A stretch of 64,000 nucleotides of DNA from G963676095 sp963676095 (GTDB taxonomy: Bacteria > Bacteroidota > Bacteroidia > Bacteroidales > Prolixibacteraceae): contig OY781040.1 of NCBI GenBank assembly GCA_963676095.1, positions 5,580,001 to 5,644,000 of the forward strand, written 5' to 3'. The notes beneath the pieces are model-generated. The model ran no database searches. It worked only from the letters and a program-made list of their open reading frames with translations, and had not been told where the DNA came from. This document shows, one piece after another, positions 43,424 to 53,178 of the stretch. How positions within the stretch are numbered: position 1 is the stretch's first letter; every line of letters starts with the position of its first letter. The translations under genes were made by a program, and so were the position numbers.

Positions 43424-45940
43424 TTACTTTTTTCCCCTGTTTATAGGAGTTGCTGTCTTTGCAGAGGGACGGCTCTGCCCTGAAGAATTATTAACTGGTG
43501 TTCTTCTTTCTTGAGTGGCTGTACTTTTAGGTTGTGTATATTGGTTTTGTGTTTTGTTTTTATTAAAATTTTCAGTTCTTTCAGTGCTCCTGCTCCTCGA
43601 TTCATACTGACGGTTTAGGTTATTGTTCGTATTTGTTTGCTTTTGCTGACCAGAGACAGTTGTCCTGCGTTGGGAAGAGGTCTGCCTGCTGGAAGAATTT
43701 TGTCCTGTTATATTTCTGTCTTGACTGACTGTTTTTTTCCCGGTTGAACCCGTTCGAGCGGTCGGTGAATTCTGAGCTTTGGTACTTCTCTCCTGAGATA
43801 TTGTTTCGTTTGTATTCGTTTGTTTTATATTATCAGATGAAGTGTTACGTCTTGTCGAGGACCCCTGACTCGGCGTTCTGTTGTTGTCCTCTCTGGCAGT
43901 TGTTTTTTCCTTTGCATTCGAAGTTGTTGGTATTTTTCTTCCATTACTTATTTTGGGACTGTTTTCTTGGGTTTCCCATTTTCCATTAGTTTTTCGTTTA
44001 TACACATTTCCGGTCTGGTCGGAATAAAGGTTATTTGAACGGTCTTCTGTTTTAGCCCGTTTCGTTATTGTTGAATTATCGGATAGCCGTTTTCCTGTTT
44101 GGGGATTAAAGTGATAATCTCCGGTACGTGAAACTCCGTTATTTCTTCTCATATAGGCATTGCTTGTGGCAATGTTTTTTGCCAGAATATTCCCTTGTAA
44201 ATTTTCTTTTTTATTCCTTGTGAGCTCCGGTTTTTTGTCCGAAAAGCCGCGCCCTTTGCCTAATTCACTCCTTCTGTAATATCCGTGCCGATACCCCAAA
44301 GGCCCCCAGTATCCTTCAAATTCGCTGTTAAGTATAGAGTCATAATCAATCCATCTGAAGCCTTCATAAGAAACGCCATAAGAAAATCCCCAGCCGGAAT
44401 AGGTATTGTAATGGGCATTAAAGCCGTAAGTGATAGGTCTGGAATAGTAATAATTTCCAGTCCAGGGTTTGTACTGGTATCCGGTTCCGTAAAATACACA
44501 ACCATGGTAAATGTAATTGAAGACGTATCCTTGCAAATAGCCTACATGGACGACTTCAGGCGTATAATCATAAATAAATACAAATTTTACATTATAAACA
44601 GGACAGTCCGGAGGAATGTCCATAATAATCTTCTGTGGTATTTCAACCGCTACGGCCCAAGGCCCCAGGGGACTTGTACTTTCGAACCATACAGCATTGT
44701 CACAGCAATAGTAAGTATTATCGATCAACAGCACGTCTTTATCTGTATTCGTGGCATACATTATATTGGTTCCTTTTATCTCTTCAAAGATGGGATCTCC
44801 ATCATAAACGACTTCCAACGTGGCCGTTGAGCGATCAATTTCGGCAGTTTGGGGTATTTTTGTCTCCAAAACAGCTTCTTTTGCTTCCTTGGTGCCAGAA
44901 ATACTTACCCGTACGTTGCTAATCGGGGAGTCTTCAGGTATATTAGAGAAATCTTCGGGAAGACTGTCAGGGGAAACAAATGTCCAGTTATCCGAATATA
45001 AATCTTTTGATTTGTACCACCGGCCCGAAATCAATGCATAATATTCCTGTGTGTCAATATCCATTATAATATCATCGTCTGTATTGGTCATGAAGAGCAA
45101 TGAGGTATTTTTTATTGATGAATATTTTGGCAAACCGTTTGACAGCAACAATTCGGAAGGAGAGGTGCGAACAATAATTTGAGAAGGTAGGGCTGTTCCC
45201 AGCAATGGTGTCTGTTCTTCATTTGATTGACTTCCAATGTTTCTTAATTTCCGGGGAACATCTTCCGTTATTTTCCATCCGTCATAAATATTATCAGAGG
45301 AGTACCAGTTGGTGCCCCCTTTTAAGTAGTTAATCCCTGTATCCAGATTTCTTGCAATAAAAAAAGGGGTATTCACCACATAATCAAAATTTGTTTCTTC
45401 TATTTGTTTCCATACTGGTTCACCATCAATTAAGATAAGTGCAGTAGGGGTTGTGGCAAAGATAATTTCAGGTGCTTCGTTGTCTAATTTTTCTGAGTCG
45501 CTATTAATCGACTCATTGAATTCAAGTCCTGTCAGTATTTCATCAAGTGACATAACCATTTCCCATTGTGGTACCTCTTGTTCAACGTATGAATTTATTT
45601 TTTTTACCTCAGCGTCTTCAATATCCGGAAATTTATCGGCCGAGATATTTAGATCTAATAATGTCACTGTTCTGTTGTCGCGGTCGGTTAAAAGACGACA
45701 TTCGTACCATATTGCCCCGAATACAGGTGAAGATTGGTCATCCATTTTTACCACCACTGCCGAACGGCATTCCATTTTATTATTCGAAAAAGATTCTATT
45801 TCAGGTTGGAATATTGTTATTTTCCCTTTATCAGAATTTATTTCCCTGGGCCAATTTTTTATTTCTTCTCCTTTCAAAAGAGAAAACGGAAGAAAAATGA
45901 TTGAAAAAAAAATAAGGATTGCTTTTTTATTTATAGTCAT
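43424..45940 (-). CDS. Large secreted repeat protein with low-complexity basic C-terminus, unknown function
   Basis: This 838-residue protein has a signal peptide (1-24). The middle contains three copies of an unfamiliar module that starts with a pattern like T-P-x-x-L-x-L-x-D-G-x-P followed by I-x-x-T-N and an aromatic-x-x-N-T, at about residues 155-190, 258-292 and 367-402. Each ends in a W-Y/F-x-S stretch and a PDxxP-like turn. Residues about 470-570 are rich in Tyr, Gly and Trp (YWGPLGYRHGYYRRSELGKG). Residues 590-838 are low complexity, rich in Ser, Thr, Asn, Gln, Arg and Lys. Such proteins are sometimes loosely annotated as carbohydrate-binding, but I see no catalytic motif. An envelope-surface or matrix role is a guess. 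It is a single-gene transcription unit. Confidence 0.7.
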   Translation of the reverse strand: MTINKKAILIFFSIIFLPFSLLKGEEIKNWPREINSDKGKITIFQPEIESFSNNKMECRSAVVVKMDDQSSPVFGAIWYECRLLTDRDNRTVTLLDLNISADKFPDIEDAEVKKINSYVEQEVPQWEMVMSLDEILTGLEFNESINSDSEKLDNEAPEIIFATTPTALILIDGEPVWKQIEETNFDYVVNTPFFIARNLDTGINYLKGGTNWYSSDNIYDGWKITEDVPRKLRNIGSQSNEEQTPLLGTALPSQIIVRTSPSELLLSNGLPKYSSIKNTSLLFMTNTDDDIIMDIDTQEYYALISGRWYKSKDLYSDNWTFVSPDSLPEDFSNIPEDSPISNVRVSISGTKEAKEAVLETKIPQTAEIDRSTATLEVVYDGDPIFEEIKGTNIMYATNTDKDVLLIDNTYYCCDNAVWFESTSPLGPWAVAVEIPQKIIMDIPPDCPVYNVKFVFIYDYTPEVVHVGYLQGYVFNYIYHGCVFYGTGYQYKPWTGNYYYSRPITYGFNAHYNTYSGWGFSYGVSYEGFRWIDYDSILNSEFEGYWGPLGYRHGYYRRSELGKGRGFSDKKPELTRNKKENLQGNILAKNIATSNAYMRRNNGVSRTGDYHFNPQTGKRLSDNSTITKRAKTEDRSNNLYSDQTGNVYKRKTNGKWETQENSPKISNGRKIPTTSNAKEKTTAREDNNRTPSQGSSTRRNTSSDNIKQTNTNETISQERSTKAQNSPTARTGSTGKKTVSQDRNITGQNSSSRQTSSQRRTTVSGQQKQTNTNNNLNRQYESRSRSTERTENFNKNKTQNQYTQPKSTATQERRTPVNNSSGQSRPSAKTATPINRGKK

Positions 45941-46399
45941 GATTAATTATTTTTTTAATTATGGAAGGTCTTAATTCTAATAATGTTTTATTTTCTAACA
46001 TTGTTAAACTTCGTAAAGTTAACAACAATTTTTAATTGTAAGGAAAAATTGATGATTTTTTCCAGGGAAATCGCTTTTAAAAAATAGGGGTTTGTTATAG
46101 TTTGAATAAGTTTTGCTATCTTAAGTGGGGTTCTGGGTTTTCGTCAAAAAAATGACTATTCAAAACGCAGAAAATCGTGCTGAATAAAATGTTTTCAACA
46201 CTATTTCTCCACCTTGAAAGATCTGTGCAGAACCAATAAAGGCCATTTTTACTACCCGCTCGAGGGGATACTTTTTCTTGTTCGTTTATAAAACATGAGA
46301 GCACCTTATTGGATACGCAAGAGGCTGTTGTATTGGAACTGTTTTTTTAATTTTACTCAAAATTTTCGAAAATAAGGATTCTCTTTATTCTGACCAACA
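45941..46399. other. Divergent intergenic region, no gene recognised
   Basis: This is 459 bp between the divergent starts of the 838-codon gene and GH42. A 62-codon reverse ORF at 46116-46304 has no plausible protein features. No hairpin, and no copy of the 14-bp locus A motif, was found. Promoters for both flanking genes and an HTCS site are expected here. Confidence 0.5.
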
Positions 46400-48511
46400 A
46401 TGTTGAATATCAAAAAAAAATGTAAGATGAAACAGCGCTTAATTTTAATGCTGGCAATATTACTTTCAGGATTGTCTGTAAAATCGCAGGAGGTCAATCG
46501 ATTCTTCCCTGAAAAGGATTTGATCACCACCGGTATCTATTACTATCCCGAACACTGGAACGAAAATCAATGGGAACGCGATATTAAAAGAATTGCCGAT
46601 ATGGGCTATGAGTTTGTACACCTGGCTGAGTTTGCCTGGTTTAAAATGGAACCAGGAGAAGGAGAGTATGATTTTGCCTGGCTGGATAAGGTCGTAAATC
46701 TTTGTGTTAAATATAATCTGAAGGTACTTATGTGCACTCCTTCGGCAACAGCACCTGTCTGGATGCGCGTCAACTATCCGGAAACCTTTATAATGGACGG
46801 TCATTACATTCGCGCTGAAAATGGGACCCGAGGGCTGGGTTCCGTTGTTAATCCCAAATACCGCATGTTTGTGGAAAAAATAGTAACCCAAATGGCTAAA
46901 CATTACGGGCAGAATAAAAATGTGATCGGATGGCAACTTGATAATGAGCCTGGGGCAATTTTCGATTATAGCCCATCGTCGCAGGAAGCTTTCAGACAGT
47001 GGTTAAAAAACAAATACAAAACCATCGGTGCACTGAATTCAGCCTGGGGAACAGCCTTCTGGAGCCAGTGGTTCAATAGTTTCGACCAGGTTATTATACC
47101 GAATATTAACCTGGTAGGATGGTGGGGAAACAACCCTCATGCTTTGCTCGATTTTAAGCGTTACACGGCGGATGCCCAGGCCGGATTTCTTGATTTTCAG
47201 GCAAACATATTACGAAATTACATTTCAAAGGATCAATATATTACCACTAATTATACTGCGGTTTCCACAGGCTCTGATCCAAGACGGACAAAGAAACTCG
47301 ATTTTGCCACGTATACAGCTTATCCCAATGGAGGAAGTGATAACATTGGCGATCTGGGGTTTCGTCTGGGAAATAGCAACGTAATTCTTTTTGCTTCCGA
47401 ATATTATAAATCGGTTGGCGGCGTATCAGGAGTAATGGAGATTCAGCCCGGTCCGGTTAACTGGGGAAGTTACAATCCCCTTCTTTTGCCAGGGACCGTG
47501 CGTATGTGGTTGTACCATACTTTTGCAGCAGGCGGACGTCTTGCATGCTCTTACCGGTTTCGCCAGATTCTGTATAGTGCAGAACAGTACCATTCCGGGG
47601 TTATGCAAACGGATGGTGTAACGCCTTCTCCCGGAGGTGAGGATTACATGCAGTTTATGAAAGAAATAAAAGAACTTCGGAAACAATACAAGCCGGACGT
47701 TAAAATGCCTCAAAAGCTGACTGAACGGTCAACAGCTATCCTTTGGAATCTCGAAAACTACTGGACGGTCGACAGGCAAAAGCAGACGTGGCAATGGGAT
47801 GCCTGGAATTACCCGGTTAAGTTCCTGGAGATGGCAAAATCTTTGGGGGCTCCGGTGGATATTATCCCTGAAACAGTTGATTTCTCGAAATACAGATTTT
47901 TGATTGTTCCCGCTTATGAACTGGTTGATTCAGCCCTTGTTGAGAGGTGGAACAACTATGTGGCGAACGGGGGACATTTAATTGTTACCTGCCGGACAGC
48001 GACCAAGGACCGTATGGGACATTTCTGGGAAGGGAAATTGGCTGCGCCCCTGTCAGGGCTTATTGGTGCCCGTATCGAAGCGACCGATATGCTTTCTGGT
48101 CATGGTAAAGGCGATATCCTGATGAAATCAACGCATTATAATTGGAACAATTGGGCCGATTTGCTTATTCCTGATAACGATACGGAAGTTCTTGCAACAT
48201 ATAATAACCAGTTTTACAAGGGAAAAGCTGCTGTTGTAAGGCACCAGATCGGTAAAGGTTTTGTAACATACATTGGCGTTGATACGGACGATTCAAGACT
48301 GGAAAAGGACATTCTGCGAGAGACTTATACAGGTGCAGGAGCCACTACAGAAGATTATCCGCAAGGAGTATTCGTTTATTGGCGTGATGGATTTTATATT
48401 GCAGTGAGCTATTCGTCCACCGGTTATTTAATGAATGTGCCCGCGAATGCAAAGATCCTTGTTGGTGAGAAAACGTTGAACCCGGCAGGAGTATTGATCT
48501 GGAGCGAGTAA
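46400..48511 (+). CDS. GH42 beta-galactosidase-type glycosidase, exported
   Basis: This protein has 703 residues from ATG 46400; the ATG at 46427 (MKQRLILMLAILLSG) gives a cleaner signal peptide. The family signature is complete: GIYYYPEHWNENQWERD (45-61), acid/base Glu183 in GWQLDNEPG, nucleophile Glu347 in VMEIQPGPVNW, then a trimerisation-type Rossmann-like domain (about 420-620, FLIVPAYELVDSALVERW) and a small C-terminal beta domain. GH42 enzymes release beta-galactose (some act on alpha-L-arabinopyranosides). An exported form beside GH31, GH39 and GH3 fits removal of galactose from xyloglucan or arabinogalactan-like side chains. It is the first gene of a four-enzyme run. Confidence 0.9.
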   Translation: MLNIKKKCKMKQRLILMLAILLSGLSVKSQEVNRFFPEKDLITTGIYYYPEHWNENQWERDIKRIADMGYEFVHLAEFAWFKMEPGEGEYDFAWLDKVVNLCVKYNLKVLMCTPSATAPVWMRVNYPETFIMDGHYIRAENGTRGLGSVVNPKYRMFVEKIVTQMAKHYGQNKNVIGWQLDNEPGAIFDYSPSSQEAFRQWLKNKYKTIGALNSAWGTAFWSQWFNSFDQVIIPNINLVGWWGNNPHALLDFKRYTADAQAGFLDFQANILRNYISKDQYITTNYTAVSTGSDPRRTKKLDFATYTAYPNGGSDNIGDLGFRLGNSNVILFASEYYKSVGGVSGVMEIQPGPVNWGSYNPLLLPGTVRMWLYHTFAAGGRLACSYRFRQILYSAEQYHSGVMQTDGVTPSPGGEDYMQFMKEIKELRKQYKPDVKMPQKLTERSTAILWNLENYWTVDRQKQTWQWDAWNYPVKFLEMAKSLGAPVDIIPETVDFSKYRFLIVPAYELVDSALVERWNNYVANGGHLIVTCRTATKDRMGHFWEGKLAAPLSGLIGARIEATDMLSGHGKGDILMKSTHYNWNNWADLLIPDNDTEVLATYNNQFYKGKAAVVRHQIGKGFVTYIGVDTDDSRLEKDILRETYTGAGATTEDYPQGVFVYWRDGFYIAVSYSSTGYLMNVPANAKILVGEKTLNPAGVLIWSE

Positions 48512-48646
48512 GGATCGATCGCGGTTTATTAACATGGAATTTAATTGCGACATTATTATACGCTTTTTAATACATAAAGACCCTTGTACCCATGATATTT
48601 TATTGAACTTAGGAGCTTAAATAATTTTTAAAATCTATAATGATTA

Positions 48647-51511
48647 ATGAAAAACAAAGGAATACAACTAAGCCTGTTTGCCGGGATGTTATTAACTTCA
48701 TGCTCTGTTCAGCAATACCAATTAACAGATGATGGTGTTATTTTAAACCTGAGGCAAGAAAACGAAACAGAAGCGAATAAACTTCGGTTGCAGGTGTTGG
48801 GAGACGAATTGATTCACGTGTCTGCAACTCCTGATAAAGATTTTCCCAGAGATTCCAGTTTGATTATTGTTCCCGGCCTCAAAACGGTCCCTTTTCAGGT
48901 AGATGATGCAGGCGATTCGATTATGTTGAGCACTTCCCGGTTAAACGTAATGATTTCCAAGTCGGATGGCGGGATAAAGTTTAAGGATAAGGATGGGCAG
49001 GTTATTTTGTCCGAAAAGCGCGGAGGGGGTAGAACATTTACGCCTGTTGAAGTAGAAGGAACAAAAGGCTACACAATCCGGCAACTATTTGACTCGCCTG
49101 CAGATGAAGCTTTTTATGGTTTGGGGCAACATCAATCAGATGAATTTAATTACAAAGGGAAGAGTGAAGAATTATTCCAATACAATACGAAAGTCTCAGT
49201 GCCTTTTATTGTTTCCAATAAGAATTATGGTCTTTTGTGGGACAGTTATTCGTTAAGCCGTTTTGGTGATAGTCGCGACTACAAGCAGTTGAACAGGGCC
49301 TTTAAGTTATACGATAAAAAAGGGCAGCCGGGAGGTTTAACCGGAACATATGTTTCACCGATCAACGATATGCCTAGAGTGGTGCGCACCGAAGACTCGC
49401 TTTATTTTGAAGATATTAAAACAATAAAGAATTTACCGGAAAATTTTCCTTTAAAGGGAGCTGAAGTAACCTACGAAGGAGAAATTGAAGCCACTCAAAA
49501 TGCGGCCTATCGTTTTATTCTATATTATGCCGGGTATGTCAAAGTGTACATGAATAATGAGTTGGTGGTGCCGGAACGTTGGCGTACAGCATGGAATCCG
49601 AATAGCTACAAATTTACATTTAAACTGGAGGCCGGAAAACGGGTTCCCTTACGGGTTGAATGGAAACCGGATGGCGGAAGATCGTATTGCGGGCTGCAGG
49701 TAGAAACTCCGTTATTGAAAGAAGAGCAAAACAGCCAGGTGTGGTGGAGCGAAATGAATAAAAAAATGGATTACTATTTTGTATACGGTGATTCCATGGA
49801 TGAAATTATTAAAGGATACCGGACACTGACCGGAAAATCGCAGATTATGCCTAAATGGGCCATGGGGTTCTGGCAAAGCCGTGAACGATACAAAACCCAA
49901 AACGAAATACTCAGCACCTTGAAAGAATTTAGGGATCGTAAATTCCCGATAGACAATATTGTCCTCGACTGGAATTACTGGCCGGAAAATGCCTGGGGAA
50001 GTCATGAGTTTGATAAGAACCGTTTTCCGGACCCTAAAGCGATGGTGGATTCTATTCACGCCATGCACGCAAAAATTATGATTTCCGTATGGCCGAAGTT
50101 TTATGTTACGACCGAACATTTTAAGGAATTCGAGAAACACGGTTGGATGTACGAACAAGCTGTTAAAGACAGTATCAGGGATTGGGTGGGGCCTGGTTAT
50201 GTGGGCTCATTTTATGATGCTTATTCGGCAGGAGCCCGCAAACTGTTCTGGGAACAGATGTATGAAAATTTATATTCATTGGGGATTGATGCCTGGTGGA
50301 TGGATGCCAGCGAACCGAATATACTCGACTGTACAGATATGAAATATCGGAAAGCTTTGTGCGGTCCGACAGCATTGGGCCCTTCCACTGAGTACTTCAA
50401 CGCCTATGCTCTGATGAATGCGGAAGCTATTTATGACGGACAACGCGGGGTCGCACCCGACAAGCGTGTCTTTTTACTGACCCGATCGGGTTTTGCCGGA
50501 CTGCAACGGTATTCCACGGCAACATGGAGCGGTGATATCGCTGCGCGCTGGGAAGATTTGAAAGCCCAGATTTCTGCAGGACTGAATTTTTCAGTAAGCG
50601 GTATTCCATACTGGACCATGGATATTGGCGGCTTCTGTGTTGAAGACCGTTATGCTGCCGGGCAAATGAAGTATAACCGAAGCGGGAAGGAAAATGCCGA
50701 TTATAAAGAATGGCGTGAACTGAATACCCGCTGGTATCAGTTTGGTGCCTTTGCTCCTTTGTACCGGTCTCACGGACAATTCCCGTATCGTGAGCCATGG
50801 AACATCGCCCCAGAAGGACATCCGGCATATAACTCAATATTATATTACACCAATTTGCGTTATCGGCTGATGCCCTATATTTACACGATAGCCGGTATGA
50901 CTTATTTCAATGATTACACCATTATACGTCCATTGGTCATGGATTTTTCAGAAGATAGAAACGTTGAAAACATCAGTGATCAGTTTATGTTTGGACCGGC
51001 TTTTATGGTATGCCCTGTTTATACCTATCAGGCACGTGATCGCGAAGTTTATTTCCCCAAAGGTTCAAATTGGTACGATTTCTATACCGGACAATACCTG
51101 CAGGGCGGGCAAACGTTGCGAGTCGATGCCCCCTATGACCGTATTCCATTGTACATCAGGGAAGGAGCTATCATTCCGGTTGGTCCTGACATTCAATACA
51201 GTGATGAAAAAACGGATGGAACAATTGTCCTGTATGTCTATCGGGGACAGGATGGTAATTTTACCCTCTACGAGGATGAAGGCGTGAATTATAATTATGA
51301 AAAGGGTGCTTGCTCAACTATTCCATTTAGCTATAATGATACCGACGGAACCCTAACAATCGGAGAACGAAAAGGACAGTTTGACGGAATGTTGAAGGAA
51401 CGCACATTTGTGATTGTCCCGGTAAGCAAGGACAGAATTCGAGGCTTTAAATACAATGTCCAGGGACAACGGGTAAGTTATGACGGACACAAACAAACAA
51501 TCAAATTATAG
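48647..51511 (+). CDS. GH31 alpha-xylosidase-type lipoprotein with PA14 insert
   Basis: This 954-residue protein has a lipobox ending at Cys19 (LLTSC). The N-terminal beta-sandwich (about 30-220) is interrupted by a PA14 domain at about 229-355 (GGLTGTYVSPIND; YYAGYVKVYMNNELVV), followed by the GH31 barrel with nucleophile Asp553 in DAWWMDASEP and acid/base Asp630 in TWSGDIAARW, and C-terminal beta domains. PA14-containing GH31 proteins of this length are typical of alpha-xylosidases acting on xyloglucan oligosaccharides, which is my preferred reading; alpha-glucosidase is the alternative. The stop codon is only 2 bp from the GH39 gene, so the two are co-translated. Confidence 0.9.
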   Translation: MKNKGIQLSLFAGMLLTSCSVQQYQLTDDGVILNLRQENETEANKLRLQVLGDELIHVSATPDKDFPRDSSLIIVPGLKTVPFQVDDAGDSIMLSTSRLNVMISKSDGGIKFKDKDGQVILSEKRGGGRTFTPVEVEGTKGYTIRQLFDSPADEAFYGLGQHQSDEFNYKGKSEELFQYNTKVSVPFIVSNKNYGLLWDSYSLSRFGDSRDYKQLNRAFKLYDKKGQPGGLTGTYVSPINDMPRVVRTEDSLYFEDIKTIKNLPENFPLKGAEVTYEGEIEATQNAAYRFILYYAGYVKVYMNNELVVPERWRTAWNPNSYKFTFKLEAGKRVPLRVEWKPDGGRSYCGLQVETPLLKEEQNSQVWWSEMNKKMDYYFVYGDSMDEIIKGYRTLTGKSQIMPKWAMGFWQSRERYKTQNEILSTLKEFRDRKFPIDNIVLDWNYWPENAWGSHEFDKNRFPDPKAMVDSIHAMHAKIMISVWPKFYVTTEHFKEFEKHGWMYEQAVKDSIRDWVGPGYVGSFYDAYSAGARKLFWEQMYENLYSLGIDAWWMDASEPNILDCTDMKYRKALCGPTALGPSTEYFNAYALMNAEAIYDGQRGVAPDKRVFLLTRSGFAGLQRYSTATWSGDIAARWEDLKAQISAGLNFSVSGIPYWTMDIGGFCVEDRYAAGQMKYNRSGKENADYKEWRELNTRWYQFGAFAPLYRSHGQFPYREPWNIAPEGHPAYNSILYYTNLRYRLMPYIYTIAGMTYFNDYTIIRPLVMDFSEDRNVENISDQFMFGPAFMVCPVYTYQARDREVYFPKGSNWYDFYTGQYLQGGQTLRVDAPYDRIPLYIREGAIIPVGPDIQYSDEKTDGTIVLYVYRGQDGNFTLYEDEGVNYNYEKGACSTIPFSYNDTDGTLTIGERKGQFDGMLKERTFVIVPVSKDRIRGFKYNVQGQRVSYDGHKQTIKL

Positions 51512-51513
51512 AA

Positions 51514-53106
51514 ATGAAAATAAATCGTCTGCATTGTTTTCTGCTTGTTTTTCTGCTGGCAGGACCGGTTTTCGCACAAAGCAAAGCCAATGACAAAACT
51601 GAAGGAACGGAAAGGGTAATTAATGTCGATTTCAATAATGAAAAAGGGCAATTGAATACCATGTTCAGGGAATGTGTTGGCGCAGGCCGTGCCAACGAGG
51701 GGTTACGTGCTGATTGGCAGCAACAGCTGTCTTATGTGAAAAAAGAGTGTGATTTCAAGTATATCCGTATGCACGGGCTGTTAACCGACGATATGGCGGT
51801 ATACCATGAGGATCGTAACGGAAAGCCCGAATATAACTATCAGTACGTTGATGCGTTGTATGATTTTCTGTTAAGCATCGGGATTAAGCCTTTTGTCGAA
51901 CTGGGATTTATGCCCTGGGCACTCGCCAGTGGCAAGCAAACCATTTTTTGGTGGAGGGGAAATGTCACTCCGCCACGGGATTATAATAAGTGGGCCGACC
52001 TGATCAGGCATTTAGTCCTTCATTTTACCGAACGCTATGGAACTGATGAAGTAAAAACCTGGTATTTTGAGGTTTGGAATGAGCCTAACCTGTCTCCCGG
52101 TTTCTGGACAGGGACACAGGATGACTATTTTAAGCTGTACGAATACACGGTGAAAGCCATAAAAGATGTAAACAAGGATTACCGGGTGGGAGGACCGGCA
52201 ACAGCCGGGGCTGCCTGGGTCCCTGATATGATCGGCTTTTGCAGCAAAAATAACCTGCCTCTTGATTTTATCAGTACCCATTCGTATGGCGTAAAACAAG
52301 GATATCTCGATGAGTATGGAAACACAGGAACTATACTGAATATAGATCCAATGAGCGTTAGTGGCGACGTATTGGGGTCACGTAAAGAAATTGCCGGATC
52401 TTCCATGCCAAATTTAGAGTTGCACTATACAGAATGGAGCTCGTCGTATACTCCGTCCGACCCGGTTCACGACAGTTATCATGAAGCCGCTTACATTCTT
52501 GAAAAAATCAAGCAGGTTGGAAGTGCGGCTAATTCGATGTCGTATTGGGTATTTACCGATATCTTTGAAGAACCAGGCCCCCGTTTTACACCTTTTCACG
52601 GTGGGTTTGGCTTACTTACGATTCAGGGGATAAGTAAACCTGCTTTTTATGCATACGAATATATGAATAAACTGGGAAAAACCGAATTAGCCAATAGTGA
52701 TGCTCGTTCATGGGCCTGCAAAGATGGGAACGGTAATGTTCAGGTGCTGTTATGGGATTTTACCTATACCCTTCCCGATTCGGTCAACAATCAGAATTAC
52801 TATATCCGGGATTTACCGTCTAAATCAAAGGGTAAAGTAAAAGTAAATTTGTCTCATGTGCCTGCGGGAAAATATACACTGGAGATTTATCAGGTAGGCT
52901 ACCGGGTGAATGATGCCTATACCGGTTATATAGACATGGGCAGGCCTGAACAACTGAACAGGCAGCAGGTGGCGGAATTGAAGAGACAAAATGACGGCTC
53001 TCCTGTTTTGACTGAAAAGATCGATATTAATAAGGATGCCGCCTTTTCAAAAGAATTTGATATCCGGGAAAATGATGTTTTTATGCTCAACCTGATTAAG
53101 CGATAG
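51514..53106 (+). CDS. GH39 glycosidase, beta-xylosidase-type, exported
   Basis: This 530-residue protein has a signal peptide (about 1-21, ending GPVFAQ). The GH39 barrel has FKYIRMHGLLTDDMAVY (81-97), acid/base Glu190 in FEVWNEPNL and nucleophile Glu307 in HYTEWSSSY, followed by a C-terminal beta-sandwich (about 400-530, VQVLLWDFTYTLPDSVNNQN). The family includes beta-xylosidases and alpha-L-iduronidases; bacterial members with this motif set are mostly beta-xylosidases, some acting on arabinosides. It sits 2 bp after GH31 and 72 bp before GH3, in one operon. Confidence 0.9.
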   Translation: MKINRLHCFLLVFLLAGPVFAQSKANDKTEGTERVINVDFNNEKGQLNTMFRECVGAGRANEGLRADWQQQLSYVKKECDFKYIRMHGLLTDDMAVYHEDRNGKPEYNYQYVDALYDFLLSIGIKPFVELGFMPWALASGKQTIFWWRGNVTPPRDYNKWADLIRHLVLHFTERYGTDEVKTWYFEVWNEPNLSPGFWTGTQDDYFKLYEYTVKAIKDVNKDYRVGGPATAGAAWVPDMIGFCSKNNLPLDFISTHSYGVKQGYLDEYGNTGTILNIDPMSVSGDVLGSRKEIAGSSMPNLELHYTEWSSSYTPSDPVHDSYHEAAYILEKIKQVGSAANSMSYWVFTDIFEEPGPRFTPFHGGFGLLTIQGISKPAFYAYEYMNKLGKTELANSDARSWACKDGNGNVQVLLWDFTYTLPDSVNNQNYYIRDLPSKSKGKVKVNLSHVPAGKYTLEIYQVGYRVNDAYTGYIDMGRPEQLNRQQVAELKRQNDGSPVLTEKIDINKDAAFSKEFDIRENDVFMLNLIKR

Positions 53107-53178
53107 TCGTCTTGCTCATCAGATTCAGTCTTAAGGGGGCTCAGCAGATTTGATATTGGAACCTTGATATAATCAGAT

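Noticed and set aside
44285..44830. 181-codon forward ORF antisense to the 838-codon gene
   Set aside because: It has no signal or domain; the reverse-strand gene has a signal peptide and regular repeats in this region.
46116..46304. 62-codon reverse ORF in the gap before GH42
   Set aside because: No signal peptide, no domain, poor context; likely chance.
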